64,000 nt of DNA from Hydrogenophilales bacterium 28-61-23 (GTDB lineage Bacteria > Pseudomonadota > Gammaproteobacteria > Burkholderiales > Thiobacillaceae). Under the pieces are notes generated by a model. The model was not told the origin of the DNA and searched no databases. It saw only the letters and a program-made list of their open reading frames with translations. Shown here in pieces: positions 9,241 to 20,700 of the stretch; the stretch's first letter is position 1, and each line of letters begins with the position of its first letter. Location: assembly GCA_002281555.1 (NCBI GenBank), contig NCGJ01000005.1, positions 124,001-188,000 on the forward strand, written 5' to 3'. Made by a program: the position numbers and the translations under genes.

Positions 9241-10758
9241 ATGACACAGCCCCTGCTCATCGCCAAGAACGATTCCAGCGAGCTCTTTTTGCTGCCCACC
9301 ATGGCCAATCGCCACGGGCTCATCACCGGCGCGACTGGCACCGGCAAGACGGTGACGCTGCAAACCCTGGCGGAACATTTTTCATCCATCGGCGTGCCCT
9401 GCTTCATGTCCGACGTGAAAGGCGATCTTTCCGGCATCTCGCAGGCGGGCGGCGGCAATGCCAAGGTGACGGAACGGATTGAACAACTTGGCCTGGCCGA
9501 TCACGTCTATCAATCTTTTCCGGTCACATTCTGGGACGCCTTCGGTGAGGGTGAAAACAGCGCGGGCCACCCGGTGCGCGCGACCATTTCCGACATGGGC
9601 CCGCTGCTGCTTTCACGCATGCTGGAACTCAACGAAACCCAGTCCGGCGTGCTGAATCTGGTCTTCAAGGTGGCGGACGACAACGGCCTGTTGCTGCTTG
9701 ACCTGAAAGACCTGCGCGCGATGCTGCAACATGTCGGCGAACACGCCAAGGACTTCACCACCGAATACGGCAACATCTCCGCCGCCAGCGTCGGCGCGAT
9801 CCAGCGTGGTCTGCTCAGCCTGGAGACGCAAGGCGGCGACAAGCTGTTCGGCGAACCGATGCTGAACATCGCCGACCTGATGCAGACCGACAAGGGCAAG
9901 GGCGTCATCAACATCCTCGCCGCCGACAAGCTGATGCAGGCGCCGAAGATGTACGCCACGCTGCTGCTCTGGCTGCTGTCAGAGTTGTACGAAAACCTGC
10001 CCGAAGCGGGCGATCTGGACAAACCGAAGCTGGTGTTTTTCTTCGATGAAGCCCACCTGCTGTTCAACGATGCCCCCGCCGCGCTGGTCGACAAGATCGA
10101 ACAGGTCGTCCGCCTGATCCGCTCCAAAGGCGTCGGCGTCTATTTCGTCACCCAGAACCCGACCGACGTGCCGGACAAGGTGCTGTCGCAACTCGGCAAT
10201 CGCATCCAGCACGCCCTGCGCGCCTTCTCTCCGCGCGACCAGAAGGTGGTGAAAGCGGCCGCCGAAACCATGCGCGACAACCCCTCTCTGGATGAAGCCG
10301 CCGCCATCACCGAACTCGGCGTCGGCGAAGCGCTGGTGTCCTGCCTGGACGAAAAAGGCCGGCCCGGCGTGGTGGAACGCGCCTTGATCGCGCCGCCATG
10401 CGGCCAGATCGGACCGATCGACGCCAGCGCGCGCCAGCAACTGATGCGAACCTCGCTGGTGGCCGGCGTTTACGAGAAAACCGTGGATCGGGAATCCGCT
10501 TACGAGGTTCTCAAGGCGCGGGCGGCTCAAAGCGCGCAACAGGCGGAAACCAAAGCGGCGGTGGAAGCACCCGCCTCCAGTGGCGGTCTCGGCGGCATGC
10601 TCGGCGATCTGTTCGGTGGAGGAACCGGCGCCGGCGGCCGTGGACGCGAAGGCGTCGTCGAAGCGCTCGCCAAGAGCGCCGCCCGCTCGGTCGGCAGCCA
10701 GGTAGGCCGCGCCATCATGCGCGGGGTATTGGGTTCTTTGTTGGGAGGACGGCGATGA
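9241..10758 (+). CDS. yjgR: HerA-like ATPase, DUF853 (YjgR family)
   Basis: 505 residues from ATG 9241, which has GAGGA nearby upstream; an earlier in-frame ATG at 9214 has no such site. It is a P-loop ATPase of the HerA/FtsK class with Walker A GATGTGKT (residues 30-37) and Walker [13 protein letters not shown]. The [33 protein letters not shown] segment is typical of DUF853. The C-terminus is Gly-rich ([13 protein letters not shown]). The cellular role of DUF853 proteins is not well established. Its stop overlaps the methyltransferase start (ATGA). Confidence 0.88.
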   Translation: MTQPLLIAKNDSSELFLLPTMANRHGLITGATGTGKTVTLQTLAEHFSSIGVPCFMSDVKGDLSGISQAGGGNAKVTERIEQLGLADHVYQSFPVTFWDAFGEGENSAGHPVRATISDMGPLLLSRMLELNETQSGVLNLVFKVADDNGLLLLDLKDLRAMLQHVGEHAKDFTTEYGNISAASVGAIQRGLLSLETQGGDKLFGEPMLNIADLMQTDKGKGVINILAADKLMQAPKMYATLLLWLLSELYENLPEAGDLDKPKLVFFFDEAHLLFNDAPAALVDKIEQVVRLIRSKGVGVYFVTQNPTDVPDKVLSQLGNRIQHALRAFSPRDQKVVKAAAETMRDNPSLDEAAAITELGVGEALVSCLDEKGRPGVVERALIAPPCGQIGPIDASARQQLMRTSLVAGVYEKTVDRESAYEVLKARAAQSAQQAETKAAVEAPASSGGLGGMLGDLFGGGTGAGGRGREGVVEALAKSAARSVGSQVGRAIMRGVLGSLLGGRR

Positions 10759-11390
10759 GCAAGGTGGTGTTGGACAGCGCGCACTTCGACAGCAAGGCGC
10801 GGCAGTGGGACGAAAATCCGGTGTTTCAGGAGCGCGCCAACAAGATCGCGGCCGCCATTCGAGCCGCCGTGCCGCTCAACCCCGCCATGCGCGCGCTGGA
10901 CTATGGCAGCGGCACCGGCATGTTGAGTTTTCCGCTACAGGAAAGCCTTGGGCACATCACGCTGAAGGACACCTCACCCGGCATGTTGGCGGTGGCGGAA
11001 GAAAAGATCGCCGCCTGGAAGATCGCCAACATGAGCACGCGGCTGATGGACCTGACCGCCGCCGCGCTGCCGGACGAACGTTACGACCTGATTTATTCGT
11101 CGATGACGCTGCACCACGTCCCGGACACCGACGCCATCCTGGCCGCCTTCCATGCGCTGCTGAGCCCGGGCGGCTGGCTATGCATCGCCGACCTGGACAA
11201 GGAGGACGGCTCCTTCCATGGCATCCAGGTCGACGTGCATCATGGTTTCGACCGAAGCGAACTAAGCGCCAAAGCAGCTCAAGCCGGGTTTGCCGAGGTG
11301 CAATTCGGCACGGTGTTCGAAATCGTCAAACAAACCGACTCCGGCCCGCGCGCTTATCCGGTTTTTCTACTGCTGGCGCGGCGAAACTGA
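10755..11390 (+). CDS. Class I SAM-dependent methyltransferase
   Basis: 211 residues. SAM-binding motif I is [15 protein letters not shown], and the acidic follow-on is [18 protein letters not shown]. Motif IV-like [15 protein letters not shown] and the post-motif [17 protein letters not shown] are typical of UbiE/COQ5-like or methyltransferase-11/12 domains. The substrate cannot be read from sequence. It is translationally coupled to the DUF853 ATPase by a 4-nt overlap. The start at 10755 was taken from that overlap, since upstream in-frame codons only shadow the ATPase. Confidence 0.88.
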   Translation: MSKVVLDSAHFDSKARQWDENPVFQERANKIAAAIRAAVPLNPAMRALDYGSGTGMLSFPLQESLGHITLKDTSPGMLAVAEEKIAAWKIANMSTRLMDLTAAALPDERYDLIYSSMTLHHVPDTDAILAAFHALLSPGGWLCIADLDKEDGSFHGIQVDVHHGFDRSELSAKAAQAGFAEVQFGTVFEIVKQTDSGPRAYPVFLLLARRN

Positions 11391-11400
11391 GGGTAATTTC

Positions 11401-11757
11401 TTAAATCCGCGAACCGCGCTCGACGATGATGCCGAGTTCCTTGACGCCGCGCAGAATCGCCAGCTTGCGCACGGCGACGCGCACCCAGGGCGCGCCGAAC
11501 TCACGCCGGACGATGTCGGCGATCAGTTCACCCAACGTTTCCACCAACCGAATCTCGCGCGTCGCCACGACCTCCTGGATGCGCGCGGCGACTTTGCCGT
11601 AGTCGATGGTGTCGGCCACGTCGTCGGTGTGGCCAGCCTTGTGGTCGTAGAGGCCGATCTCGATATCGAGCATTACCGGTTGCGGCGCTTTGCGCTCCCA
11701 TTCGTACAACCCGATAATCGTTTCGAGGCGAAAATCCCGCAGAAAAAGTATGTCCAT
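11401..11757 (-). CDS. folB: Dihydroneopterin aldolase FolB
   Basis: 118 residues from ATG 11757 (MDILFLRDFRLETIIGLYEWERKAPQPV), the typical FolB N-terminus with the catalytic-pocket GLYEWER segment. The conserved TIDYGKVAARIQ and LVETLGELIADI segments follow. It converts dihydroneopterin to hydroxymethyl-dihydropterin in folate synthesis. It is divergent from plsY, with 64 nt between the starts. The gene stops close to the methyltransferase stop (convergent). Confidence 0.95.
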   Translation of the reverse strand: MDILFLRDFRLETIIGLYEWERKAPQPVMLDIEIGLYDHKAGHTDDVADTIDYGKVAARIQEVVATREIRLVETLGELIADIVRREFGAPWVRVAVRKLAILRGVKELGIIVERGSRI

Positions 11758-11821
11758 GTCTGTTACCAGGCGGCCCCGATAATCCGAGCCCAACCGTTGA
11801 AAAACCGCGCATTCTACGCAA

Positions 11822-12448
11822 ATGATTGAATCCACCCTGCTTTTGATCTCCGCCTACCTGCTGGGCTCTGTTTCTTTCGCCATTCTGGTGGCCCGCGTTT
11901 ACGGCTTGCCCGATCCGCGCAGCCACGGCTCCGGCAACCCGGGCGCGACCAACATGTTGCGCACCGGCAAAAAGTCGGCCGCCGCGCTGACTTTGTTGGG
12001 CGACGCCTTGAAGGGTTATCTGGCGGTGATCCTGGCGCAATGGGTGACCACCGCTTACGGCCTGCCAAGTTATGTACCTTATCTGGCGGCATTGGCCGCG
12101 TTTCTCGGCCATTTGTATCCCGTGTTTTTCGGTTTCAAGGGCGGCAAGGGCGTCGCCACTGCGCTCGGCGTATTGCTGGCGCTGGATATCCGCCTGGGCG
12201 GGTTGACCATATTGACCTGGGGCGTGGTGTTCGCGATTACCCGGGTTTCCTCGCTATCGGCGTTGGTGGCGGCGACGCTGGCGCCGGTCTATGGTTACTA
12301 CCTGCTCGCGGACGGGCAAGACAAGGGCCCGGAATCCCTGTTTCTGGCCGGCATTCTGGCGCTGCTTTCGGTGCTGGTGCTGGCGCGGCATCGCAGCAAT
12401 ATCCGCAAACTGATTTCAGGTGAAGAGTCTGCGTTCAAGAAACGATGA
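11822..12448 (+). CDS. plsY: Acyl-phosphate glycerol-3-phosphate acyltransferase PlsY
   Basis: 208 residues, five membrane helices, and three cytoplasmic motifs of PlsY: SHGSGNPGATNMLRTGKK, GHLYPVFFGFKGGKGVATALG and the later ARHRSNIRKL segment. It makes lysophosphatidic acid in the inner membrane. The folB/plsY/tsaD neighbourhood is common in proteobacteria. It is followed 12 nt later by an unknown membrane protein gene on the same strand. Confidence 0.96.
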   Translation: MIESTLLLISAYLLGSVSFAILVARVYGLPDPRSHGSGNPGATNMLRTGKKSAAALTLLGDALKGYLAVILAQWVTTAYGLPSYVPYLAALAAFLGHLYPVFFGFKGGKGVATALGVLLALDIRLGGLTILTWGVVFAITRVSSLSALVAATLAPVYGYYLLADGQDKGPESLFLAGILALLSVLVLARHRSNIRKLISGEESAFKKR

Positions 12449-12460
12449 GGACGACCCATC

Positions 12461-13237
12461 ATGTTTGAAAAAACCATCGACTACGCCCGCGGCAGCCTCG
12501 CCGCCGCCTCGGAAGCCGCGATTGAAAAGGCCGGCGACAAGCTGGGCGAGGTGGTGCGCATCGGCGTCATTCAGGCCGGCGATGAAATGCGCGAAGTGGT
12601 GGCCGGCGCAAGCAATGCCATCGACGAGAAGCTGGACAAGATCTCGCAGGAACTGCACAGCCAGCGCCAGTTCACCAAGGACGATGTGCGTGAACTGGTC
12701 GATTACGCCGGCGACAAGCTTTCAGTCGTGCTGGACGACCGCATCGCGGTGATGCGGCGGGAAATTACTCAGCTGGTGGAAGAAAAAACCGAGTATTTCA
12801 AGGCCGAGATCGACGATTTCTTCATCAAGCGGCAAATGGACCTGGCCCGCGAACGGCGGCGCCTGGCGCTCAATATCGTGCTGGCGACCGGCGCCGCGCT
12901 GGCGGTGGGCGCGGTATCTCTGTTCTACAAAGGCATCCGCGAATGGGATCTGCTCACGGTGTTCCGGGTTGTGCTGGCCTCGCTGGCCGGCGGCTACACC
13001 GTCTGGTTGCTGGCGAGCCTGGTGCGCGGCTGGCTGCGCATGACCGAACATCGCAAGGACATGGTGTTTCTGGCGGCGCGTTACTGGGGCTGGCTGCGTC
13101 CGGCCAGCATCTTCTCGACCCTGTTGATCCTGGCGATTCTGGCGCTGCTGTCACTGGCGCTGATCTTCCCGCACGAAGCATTGCAACTGATCAGCCAGCC
13201 TATCCTGCACCCGAACGCCATCAAGCCGGGGCGCTGA
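12461..13237 (+). CDS. Uncharacterised coiled-coil membrane protein
   Basis: 258 residues; family not recognised. Residues about 1-140 are charged and helical with no signal peptide (repeated [33 protein letters not shown] segments, likely coiled coil). Three hydrophobic segments follow at about 145-165, 172-198 and 217-237, with a basic stretch [18 protein letters not shown] between the second and third. A GAGG ribosome-binding sequence precedes the ATG. The 3' end overlaps the 3' end of tsaD by 17 nt on the other strand. Probably cotranscribed with plsY. Confidence 0.75.
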   Translation: MFEKTIDYARGSLAAASEAAIEKAGDKLGEVVRIGVIQAGDEMREVVAGASNAIDEKLDKISQELHSQRQFTKDDVRELVDYAGDKLSVVLDDRIAVMRREITQLVEEKTEYFKAEIDDFFIKRQMDLARERRRLALNIVLATGAALAVGAVSLFYKGIREWDLLTVFRVVLASLAGGYTVWLLASLVRGWLRMTEHRKDMVFLAARYWGWLRPASIFSTLLILAILALLSLALIFPHEALQLISQPILHPNAIKPGR

Positions 13238-14234
13238 GTTCACCCAAGGCCCATCGGGGGCGCACGCCGAAACGGCCATCCGCCGCGGTTTGTCCCGCGC
13301 GCAATCGCAACGCGCCGGCAAACGCGATCATCGCGCCGTTGTCGGTGCATAGTTCCAGCGGCGGGTAAAACACTTCGAACCGACGTTGTTCCGCTTCGGC
13401 ATCGAGGCGTTGGCGCAAAGCGCGATTGGCGCCGACGCCGCCCGCGACAACCAGCCGATGCAAGCCGGTTTTTTTCAGCGCGGCCACACATTTGGCGGCC
13501 AGCACATCCACGACAGCGACCTGAAACGCTGCGGCGATGTCGGCCTTGGCGGCATCGCCTTCTTTTCTGTTCAAGGTCAGTACCGCCGTCTTGAGGCCGG
13601 AAAAACTGAAATCGAGATCGCCGGAGTTCAACATCGGACGCGGCAGTTTGAATCGATAGGCCAGCCCGGTATCGGCCAGTTTGGACAGCGCCGGCCCGCC
13701 GGGATAACCCAGCCCGAGCAATTGCGCAGTCTTGTCGAATGCTTCGCCGGCGGCATCATCCAGCGTCTCGCCCAGCAATTCATAACGCCCGACGCCATCG
13801 ACCCGCATCAGCTGGGTATGCCCGCCGGATACCAGCAGGGCGATAAATGGAAATTCCGGGCGCGGCGTTGCCAACAACGGCGAAAGCAAATGGCCTTCGA
13901 GGTGATGCACGCCAATCGAGGGAATACCCAGCGCCGCAGCCAGCGCGTTGGCGAAACTGGTGCCAACCAGCAAAGCGCCGGCCAAGCCCGGCCCTTGCGT
14001 GTAGGCAATCGCGTCGAGCTCGCCGAGCGCCACGCCGGCTTCCCGCATGACGCCACGCGTCAACGGAATCACGCGGCGGATGTGGTCGCGCGAAGCCAGT
14101 TCCGGCACCACACCGCCGTAATCCGCATGCATCGCGACCTGGCTGTGGATGGCATGCGCGAGCAATCCCGCCTCCGTGTCATACACGGCCAACCCGGTTT
14201 CATCGCAGGAAGATTCGACACCCAATATTTTCAT
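13221..14234 (-). CDS. tsaD: tRNA threonylcarbamoyladenosine synthase subunit TsaD
   Basis: 337 residues from ATG 14234 ([19 protein letters not shown]), the standard family start; 16 extra in-frame residues upstream are not conserved. It is a Kae1/Qri7 ATPase with the metal-binding motif [23 protein letters not shown] and the C-terminal [13 protein letters not shown]. With TsaB, E and C it makes t6A37 in ANN-decoding tRNAs. It is divergent from rpsU, the common proteobacterial arrangement. Confidence 0.97.
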   Translation of the reverse strand: MKILGVESSCDETGLAVYDTEAGLLAHAIHSQVAMHADYGGVVPELASRDHIRRVIPLTRGVMREAGVALGELDAIAYTQGPGLAGALLVGTSFANALAAALGIPSIGVHHLEGHLLSPLLATPRPEFPFIALLVSGGHTQLMRVDGVGRYELLGETLDDAAGEAFDKTAQLLGLGYPGGPALSKLADTGLAYRFKLPRPMLNSGDLDFSFSGLKTAVLTLNRKEGDAAKADIAAAFQVAVVDVLAAKCVAALKKTGLHRLVVAGGVGANRALRQRLDAEAEQRRFEVFYPPLELCTDNGAMIAFAGALRLRAGQTAADGRFGVRPRWALGELSAPA

Positions 14235-14294
14235 GGCTGACCCGATGCGCGCTTTGAAGCACGATAAAAAACAAGCCGGCAATTGTAATTCCTA

Positions 14295-14324
14295 TTGAAA
14301 CCCGCCCAAGTACTGAGATAGAAT
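14295..14324 (+). promoter_or_regulatory. Sigma-70-type promoter for rpsU operon
   Basis: TTGAAA (14295-14300) and TAGAAT (14319-14324) are separated by 18 bp, each one mismatch from the sigma-70 consensus. They lie in the tsaD/rpsU divergent gap, about 55 nt before the rpsU ATG. This position matches the known promoter location of the macromolecular-synthesis operon in related bacteria. The assignment is by eye only. Confidence 0.6.
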
Positions 14325-14379
14325 CCGCCACCCTTTTTAGTCCCACCCGATCAACCTAGCCAGTAGCCAGGAACGATAC

Positions 14380-14592
14380 ATGCCCAGCGTTCGAGTCAAA
14401 GAAAACGAGCCGTTTGAAGTTGCCATGCGTCGCTTCAAGCGCACCATTGAAAAAATCGGTCTGCTGACCGATCTGCGTGCCCGTGAGTTCTATGAAAAAC
14501 CCACGCAAGAACGTAAACGCAAGGCGGCCGCCGCAGTCAAGCGTCAGCACAAGCGTCTGCGTAGCCAGACCCTGCCGCCCAAGATGTATTGA
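14380..14592 (+). CDS. rpsU: 30S ribosomal protein S21
   Basis: 70 residues beginning [21 protein letters not shown], the S21 signature. It has a basic C-terminus ([23 protein letters not shown]) and normal length. S21 helps recognition of initiation regions on the 30S subunit. It is the first gene of the rpsU-yqeY-dnaG-rpoD operon, with an AGGAACG sequence before the ATG. A strong hairpin follows and probably attenuates downstream expression. Confidence 0.98.
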   Translation: MPSVRVKENEPFEVAMRRFKRTIEKIGLLTDLRAREFYEKPTQERKRKAAAAVKRQHKRLRSQTLPPKMY

Positions 14593-14613
14593 TCGGTTCA
14601 CGCTGACTCAGTG

Positions 14614-14645
14614 ACGGGCCTGTTATCCAGGCCCGTTTGCTTTTT
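14614..14645 (+). terminator. Intrinsic terminator/attenuator after rpsU
   Basis: A perfect 9-bp stem ACGGGCCTG / CAGGCCCGT with a 5-nt loop (TTATC) is followed by TTGCTTTTT. It lies between rpsU and yqeY, so it likely reduces read-through into yqeY-dnaG-rpoD. An attenuator between rpsU and dnaG is known in the E. coli operon. Confidence 0.8.
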
Positions 14646-14686
14646 CGGCATCCTGTGCGATGTCGCTCTCCTTTTCGGGATCATTC

Positions 14687-15130
14687 ATGACGCTCAAGCT
14701 GCAAATCAGCGATGACATGAAAACCGCGATGCGCGCCAAAGACAGCGCTCGCCTTGGCGCGGTTCGGCTTCTGCTCGCGGCCATCAAACAAAAGGAAGTC
14801 GACGAGCGCATCGAACTTGACGACGCGGCGGTCATTGCCATCGTCGAAAAACTGCTCAAACAGCGCAAGGATTCAGCCTCCCAATACCAGGCTGCCGGCC
14901 GAATCGACCTGGCCGATCAGGAAAACTACGAAATCGGCGTCCTCAGCGCATACATGCCACAAGCTTTTGGCGCCGATGAAATCGCCGCGATGGTCAAACA
15001 AGCCGTGGCCGAAACGGGCGCCACCTCCGCGCGCGACATGGGCAAGGTCATCGCCTGGCTGAAACCCAAACTGGCCGGGCGCGCCGACATGGCCGCCGTC
15101 TCCGGCCTGGTCAAGAACGCGCTCGCCTGA
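14687..15130 (+). CDS. yqeY: GatB/YqeY domain protein
   Basis: 147 residues from ATG 14687 (MTLKLQISDDMKTAMRAKDSARLGAVRLLLAAIKQKEVDER), the conserved YqeY start. It is helical throughout, with the tail-like LSAYMPQAFGADEIAAMV and KVIAWLKPKLAGRADMAAVSGLVK segments shared with the GatB C-terminal domain. It probably binds tRNA. The position between rpsU and dnaG is typical. An ATG at 14660 would add nine residues but sits just after the terminator and seems less likely. Confidence 0.93.
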   Translation: MTLKLQISDDMKTAMRAKDSARLGAVRLLLAAIKQKEVDERIELDDAAVIAIVEKLLKQRKDSASQYQAAGRIDLADQENYEIGVLSAYMPQAFGADEIAAMVKQAVAETGATSARDMGKVIAWLKPKLAGRADMAAVSGLVKNALA

Positions 15131-15173
15131 GCATCGGGCCTGAGCACGCCCGCCGCCTTAAAACGGGCTGGCC

Positions 15174-16904
15174 ATGATCCCGCAGGATTTCATTCAGCAA
15201 GTCCTGGACCGCACCGACATCGTCGCGCTGGTCGAGCGTTATGTGCCGCTCAAGAAAGCGGGCGCCAACTACCAAGCACGTTGCCCGTTCCATAACGAAA
15301 AAAGCCCGTCTTTCTCGGTCAGCCCGACCAAACAGTTCTATCACTGCTTCGGCTGCGGCGCGCATGGCACCGCCATCACTTTCCTGATGGAACATGCCGG
15401 CTACAGTTTCATCGACGCCATCAAGGAATTGGCCAGCCAGGTTGGCATGCAGGTGCCCGACGACGGCAAGCGCGTGGCGCCGGAGGAAGAAAGTCGCCGC
15501 GACAAACTCTACGCATGCATGGATGTCGCCGCGCGACACTACCGCCAGGCGCTGAAAACACATGAATCCGCCATCGCCTATTTGAAGCAACGCGGCCTCA
15601 CCGGCGAAAGCGCGGCCCGCTTCGCGCTGGGCGTGGCGAATGACGAATGGCAGCCGCTTGCCGGCGTATTTGCCGACTACCAGGACCCGTTGCTGGTCGA
15701 GACCGGCCTGGTCATCAGCAACGAAGGCAAACGTTACGACCGCTTTCGCGATCGCGTCATGTTCCCGATTCGGAACGAGCGAGGCCAGGTCATCGCCTTT
15801 GGCGGCCGCATCATGAACAAGGGCGAGCCGAAGTACCTCAACTCGCCGGAAACCCCGTTATTTCACAAAGGCCGCGAACTTTACGGCCTGTACGAACACC
15901 GGCGCGCCATCCAGGGCGAGGACCGGGTGCTGGTGGTCGAGGGCTATATGGATGTGGTGATGCTGGACCAGCATGGCGTCGATAATGCCGTCGCCACGCT
16001 TGGCACCGCCATCACCTCGGATCAAGCCGCGCGCCTGCTGCGTCTGGCCAACGAAGTGGTATTCGCGTTCGATGGCGATAACGCCGGTCGCAAGGCGGCT
16101 TGGCGCGCCCTGGAAAACAGTCTGCCGCAAGCGCGCGACGGCAAACTGCTCAGTTTTCTGTTCCTGCCGGACGGCGAAGACCCGGACAGTTTTGTGCGCG
16201 CACAGGGCGCCGATGCGTTCAAAAAATTGTGCAACCAAGCCATGCCGCTGTCCGACTTCCTGTTCAGCGAACTGACGGCTCAAACCGACCTGGCTTCACA
16301 AGAAGGCAAAGTCCGCCTCGCCACGCTGGCGCAACCCTATATCGCAAAGCTCACCCAGGCGCCCCTGCTGACTCGCGCCTTGCGGCAACGACTGGACCTG
16401 CTGACCGGACTCGGCCCGCCGCGCCAAACCAGCGACCGCTCGCACGGCACAGGCAAACCCCGGCAATATTCAAATTCAGCCCAGGGACAAGGCCGCGGCA
16501 CAGTGCAAGCATCGTCGTGGCGCATCATCCTGCAAGCCTTGCTGGACGACCTGACACGAGCCAACCGCCTAACCGACCTGCCAGAAGCGCAAGGACAAGA
16601 AGCCGAGGCGGTTCAGGCCCTGGTCAGCCTGCTGCGCGAGCACCCAGAAATGTCGGCGAGCGATATCGTCGAACACTTTAGCGGCCGCCCCGAGCAGGCA
16701 TTGCTCGCTTCCGCCAGAGCCGAATCCATGAATTGGGACGACAACTACGACATCGAGGCGGATTTTCAGGGCGCGCTCGGCGCGGTCATGGCCGTCGCCA
16801 GCAGAGCCGCCGTGAAAGAGTTTTCTGGACGCAAACCCAGCGAACTCTCCGATCTCGAAAAAGCCAATCTGTTGGCCTCGCTCAAACCAAGGAAACCAAG
16901 CTGA
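15174..16904 (+). CDS. dnaG: DNA primase DnaG
   Basis: 576 residues. The N-terminal CHC2 zinc finger is CPFHNEKSPSFSVSP with FYHCFGCGAHG. A Toprim domain follows, with the acidic motif VVEGYMDVVMLDQHGV and FDGDNAGRKAAWRAL. The C-terminal helicase-binding region is less conserved and has a Gln/Ser/Gly-rich linker near residue 420-445. It makes RNA primers for replication with DnaB. It lies upstream of rpoD and is slightly shorter than E. coli DnaG (581 aa). Confidence 0.97.
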   Translation: MIPQDFIQQVLDRTDIVALVERYVPLKKAGANYQARCPFHNEKSPSFSVSPTKQFYHCFGCGAHGTAITFLMEHAGYSFIDAIKELASQVGMQVPDDGKRVAPEEESRRDKLYACMDVAARHYRQALKTHESAIAYLKQRGLTGESAARFALGVANDEWQPLAGVFADYQDPLLVETGLVISNEGKRYDRFRDRVMFPIRNERGQVIAFGGRIMNKGEPKYLNSPETPLFHKGRELYGLYEHRRAIQGEDRVLVVEGYMDVVMLDQHGVDNAVATLGTAITSDQAARLLRLANEVVFAFDGDNAGRKAAWRALENSLPQARDGKLLSFLFLPDGEDPDSFVRAQGADAFKKLCNQAMPLSDFLFSELTAQTDLASQEGKVRLATLAQPYIAKLTQAPLLTRALRQRLDLLTGLGPPRQTSDRSHGTGKPRQYSNSAQGQGRGTVQASSWRIILQALLDDLTRANRLTDLPEAQGQEAEAVQALVSLLREHPEMSASDIVEHFSGRPEQALLASARAESMNWDDNYDIEADFQGALGAVMAVASRAAVKEFSGRKPSELSDLEKANLLASLKPRKPS

Positions 16905-17013
16905 GGCAAAGGAGTCGAACTGGCTGGCCCGGCCAGAAAATCTGCGCATCCGGCGCAAAACCGCATTGCCGTGGCAGCGGAACTCTAGCTGGAATAGAAC
17001 ACTCAAGCTCCTG

Positions 17014-17019
17014 TATAAT
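17014..17019 (+). promoter_or_regulatory. Candidate -10 element upstream of rpoD
   Basis: A perfect TATAAT lies 42 nt before the rpoD ATG in the 156-nt dnaG-rpoD gap. No good -35 box is visible at 16-18 bp upstream. A separate internal rpoD promoter is known in other proteobacteria, but here only the -10 supports it. Confidence 0.45.
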
Positions 17020-17060
17020 ATTACGTTTTTCCGCAGTTTCTCAATGGAGATTGCCTAGCA

Positions 17061-19040
<1,980 letters not shown>

Positions 19041-19052
19041 TATGCTTCACAC

Positions 19053-19072
19053 AAGGCGGGGCAACCCGCCTT
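19053..19072 (+). terminator. Hairpin between rpoD and tRNA
   Basis: A perfect 8-bp stem AAGGCGGG / CCCGCCTT with a GCAA tetraloop begins 13 nt after the rpoD stop. It has no U-tract and the tRNA begins 4 nt later. It may therefore be an mRNA 3' end or processing structure rather than an efficient intrinsic terminator. Confidence 0.45.
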
Positions 19073-19075
19073 GCC

Positions 19076-19152
19076 GGGCCTGTAGCTCAGTTGGTTAGAG
19101 CAGAGGACTCATAATCCTTTGGTCCACGGTTCAAGTCCGTGCGGGCCCACCA
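19076..19152 (+). tRNA. tRNA with CAT anticodon, probably tRNA-Ile2
   Basis: A 77-nt cloverleaf with encoded CCA. The acceptor stem is GGGCCTG/CGGGCCC with A73, the D-arm has AGCTCAGTTGGTTAGAGC, and the anticodon loop is CTCATAA. The T-arm is ACGGTTCAAGTCCGT. A CAT anticodon can be elongator Met or lysidine-modified Ile2. Here C4-G69 and C5-G68 pairs match known TilS recognition features of Ile2, unlike the A/U-rich positions of E. coli elongator tRNA-Met. The 3' half (19106 onward) is the prophage attachment site, and the gene stays intact after integration. Confidence 0.9.
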
Positions 19153-19154
19153 AA
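19106..19154 (+). repeat. attL: 49-bp direct repeat in tRNA 3' half
   Basis: Identical over 49 nt to 30043-30091, running from the anticodon stem through CCA plus two A. Bases just outside differ (G at 19105 versus A at 30042; A at 19155 versus C at 30092). The int gene points towards this end. This is the classic footprint of tyrosine-recombinase integration into a tRNA gene. Confidence 0.93.
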
Positions 19155-19158
19155 AAAC

Positions 19159-19188
19159 AAGGACTTAGCTAACCCTAAGTCCTTTTTT
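19159..19188. terminator. Bidirectional terminator at prophage left end
   Basis: A perfect 10-bp stem AAGGACTTAG / CTAAGTCCTT with a 6-nt loop (CTAACC). TTTTTT follows on the plus strand, and an A-run on the other side gives a U-tract for the minus strand. It would stop tRNA transcription entering the prophage and stop int transcription entering the tRNA. It lies 5 nt inside the attL repeat, so it is phage-derived. Confidence 0.82.
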
Positions 19189-19263
19189 CATTCTGCACTG
19201 TCAACCAAGTGTCAACGCGAAATAATTCGGCTTCAGATCCAGACAAACGAATCAGCTCAGGGT

Positions 19264-20277
19264 CTATAACCTCGCCAGCGGATTCAACAAAACCGCCTCT
19301 TGCAAATGATCCGGTGCCAGGTGCGCATAACGCATCGTCATAGTCAAAGACGCATGCCCCAGCACCTTCTGAAGAACAAGAATATTCCCCCCGTTCATCA
19401 TGAAATGAGAAGCAAAGGTATGCCGTAAAACATGGGTCAATTGCCCTGAAGGCAACACCAATCCAGCACGACCAACCGCTTCCCGAAACGCTCCCATACA
19501 CTCAAAGAAATAACGAGGAGCCAACTCCCAAGCCTCCCCATAACGCCCGAACAAATGCCCCTTTAGCTCTCCCTCCAACCATGGAGAAAGAGGAACAGAC
19601 CGATTCCGACCGCTTTTCGTCTCTGAAAAATGCACCGCCCCGCCTCGCACCTGGGATACTCGTAAAGACTCCGCCTCGCTCCACCGCGCCCCAGTCGACA
19701 AGCAAACGCGAGCTACAAACAAAGCATCCCGCCTCCTTCCCGAATCCAATGCAGCCAATAACGCCCTTATCTGAGCAACTGTCAAAAACGACAACTCACG
19801 CTCAGAAATCTTGAACTGACGCAGATCCGAAAGCGGATTCGGCCTCGCAAACATCCCCAGCCGGCCCAACTCATTGAACACAGCACGCAAATAAGCATGT
19901 TCCCTGTTCAACGTTTGCGAATTCTTCCCCCCAGCAACTCGACCAGCTCGATAAGCTGCAAACACATCAGCCGAAAAATCCGAAGCGAACGGATTTCCCA
20001 TCGCTGCACAAGCAGCCAACAACCGATCTCGTGTATTAGCCCCGCTCTCCAGCGAAACCCCGTGATGCTTAAACCAAAGCTCCACCAGCTCCGACAACCG
20101 CCGCCGATCCTTAACAGCAGGCGCCCACTCTGGAGAAACCCGCACCTTCTCCTTTAGCCACGCCTCATATGCCAGCGCCTCGCCCTTTGTCCCCAGAGTC
20201 TTTCGAAACCGCTTCCCCCCGCGCCCCCCTGGTTGCAGATCCACAAGCCAACCGGCAGCACTCTTTTTAATGGCCAT
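19264..20277 (-). CDS. int: Prophage tyrosine-recombinase integrase
   Basis: 337 residues. An N-terminal arm-type/SAM-like domain (about 60-155) precedes the C-terminal catalytic domain. Catalytic residues readable in order are Arg198 (STGARWSEAESL), a candidate Lys221, His282-x-x-Arg285 (THVLRHTFASH), His308 (LGHAS) and nucleophile Tyr317 (MTMRYAHLAPDH). All are present, so the enzyme should be active. It catalyses integration between the tRNA and the phage att site. Its start overlaps the upstream gene stop by 1 nt. Confidence 0.95.
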   Translation of the reverse strand: MAIKKSAAGWLVDLQPGGRGGKRFRKTLGTKGEALAYEAWLKEKVRVSPEWAPAVKDRRRLSELVELWFKHHGVSLESGANTRDRLLAACAAMGNPFASDFSADVFAAYRAGRVAGGKNSQTLNREHAYLRAVFNELGRLGMFARPNPLSDLRQFKISERELSFLTVAQIRALLAALDSGRRRDALFVARVCLSTGARWSEAESLRVSQVRGGAVHFSETKSGRNRSVPLSPWLEGELKGHLFGRYGEAWELAPRYFFECMGAFREAVGRAGLVLPSGQLTHVLRHTFASHFMMNGGNILVLQKVLGHASLTMTMRYAHLAPDHLQEAVLLNPLARL

Positions 20278-20648
20278 TACAGACGGTGAAGATCTCTACC
20301 CCAACGGGCAATAGCTTCTTTTATCCAGCTTGACCGACTTCCATGAGGCGCTTTGCTCTTTTCGAACGTAATCAAACGTTCTGCCTTATCTACATCTCCC
20401 ATGCACATGACCAGTAAAGCACGGTGTTCATCACTCTCCCATTTATCCGCTACGCCACTTTTCCAAGGCTTAACCTTGGGCACGGAAACTCGCTCTTCTC
20501 GTTGTTCATGTCCGTAACCTGACTCAGAACTCGATACACTCTTTGTTTCATCCTTCAGCATAGCTAACGTTGCTATGACAGTAACAATGAGCACGAGCCC
20601 AAGAATCGGCAGGGTGTTACTCATTGCCCAAAGAATTACGTCTTGCAT
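20277..20648 (-). CDS. Small membrane-anchored phage protein, unknown
   Basis: 123 residues; family not recognised. One transmembrane helix at about 12-30 (TLPILGLVLIVTVIATLAML) is followed by a charged soluble tail with KWESDEHRALLVMCMGDVDKAERLITFEKSKAP and SRSSWIKEAIARWGRDLHRL. Its stop overlaps the int start (TAATG on the minus strand), so it is coupled to int and is presumably expressed in the lysogen. It could be an immunity or regulatory protein, but the sequence does not show which. Confidence 0.7.
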   Translation of the reverse strand: MQDVILWAMSNTLPILGLVLIVTVIATLAMLKDETKSVSSSESGYGHEQREERVSVPKVKPWKSGVADKWESDEHRALLVMCMGDVDKAERLITFEKSKAPHGSRSSWIKEAIARWGRDLHRL

Positions 20649-20700
20649 GCGCCCCCCTCCCTTTATTGTTTTGAAAACCAGCGTCGGAGCGCCGCCGCTG

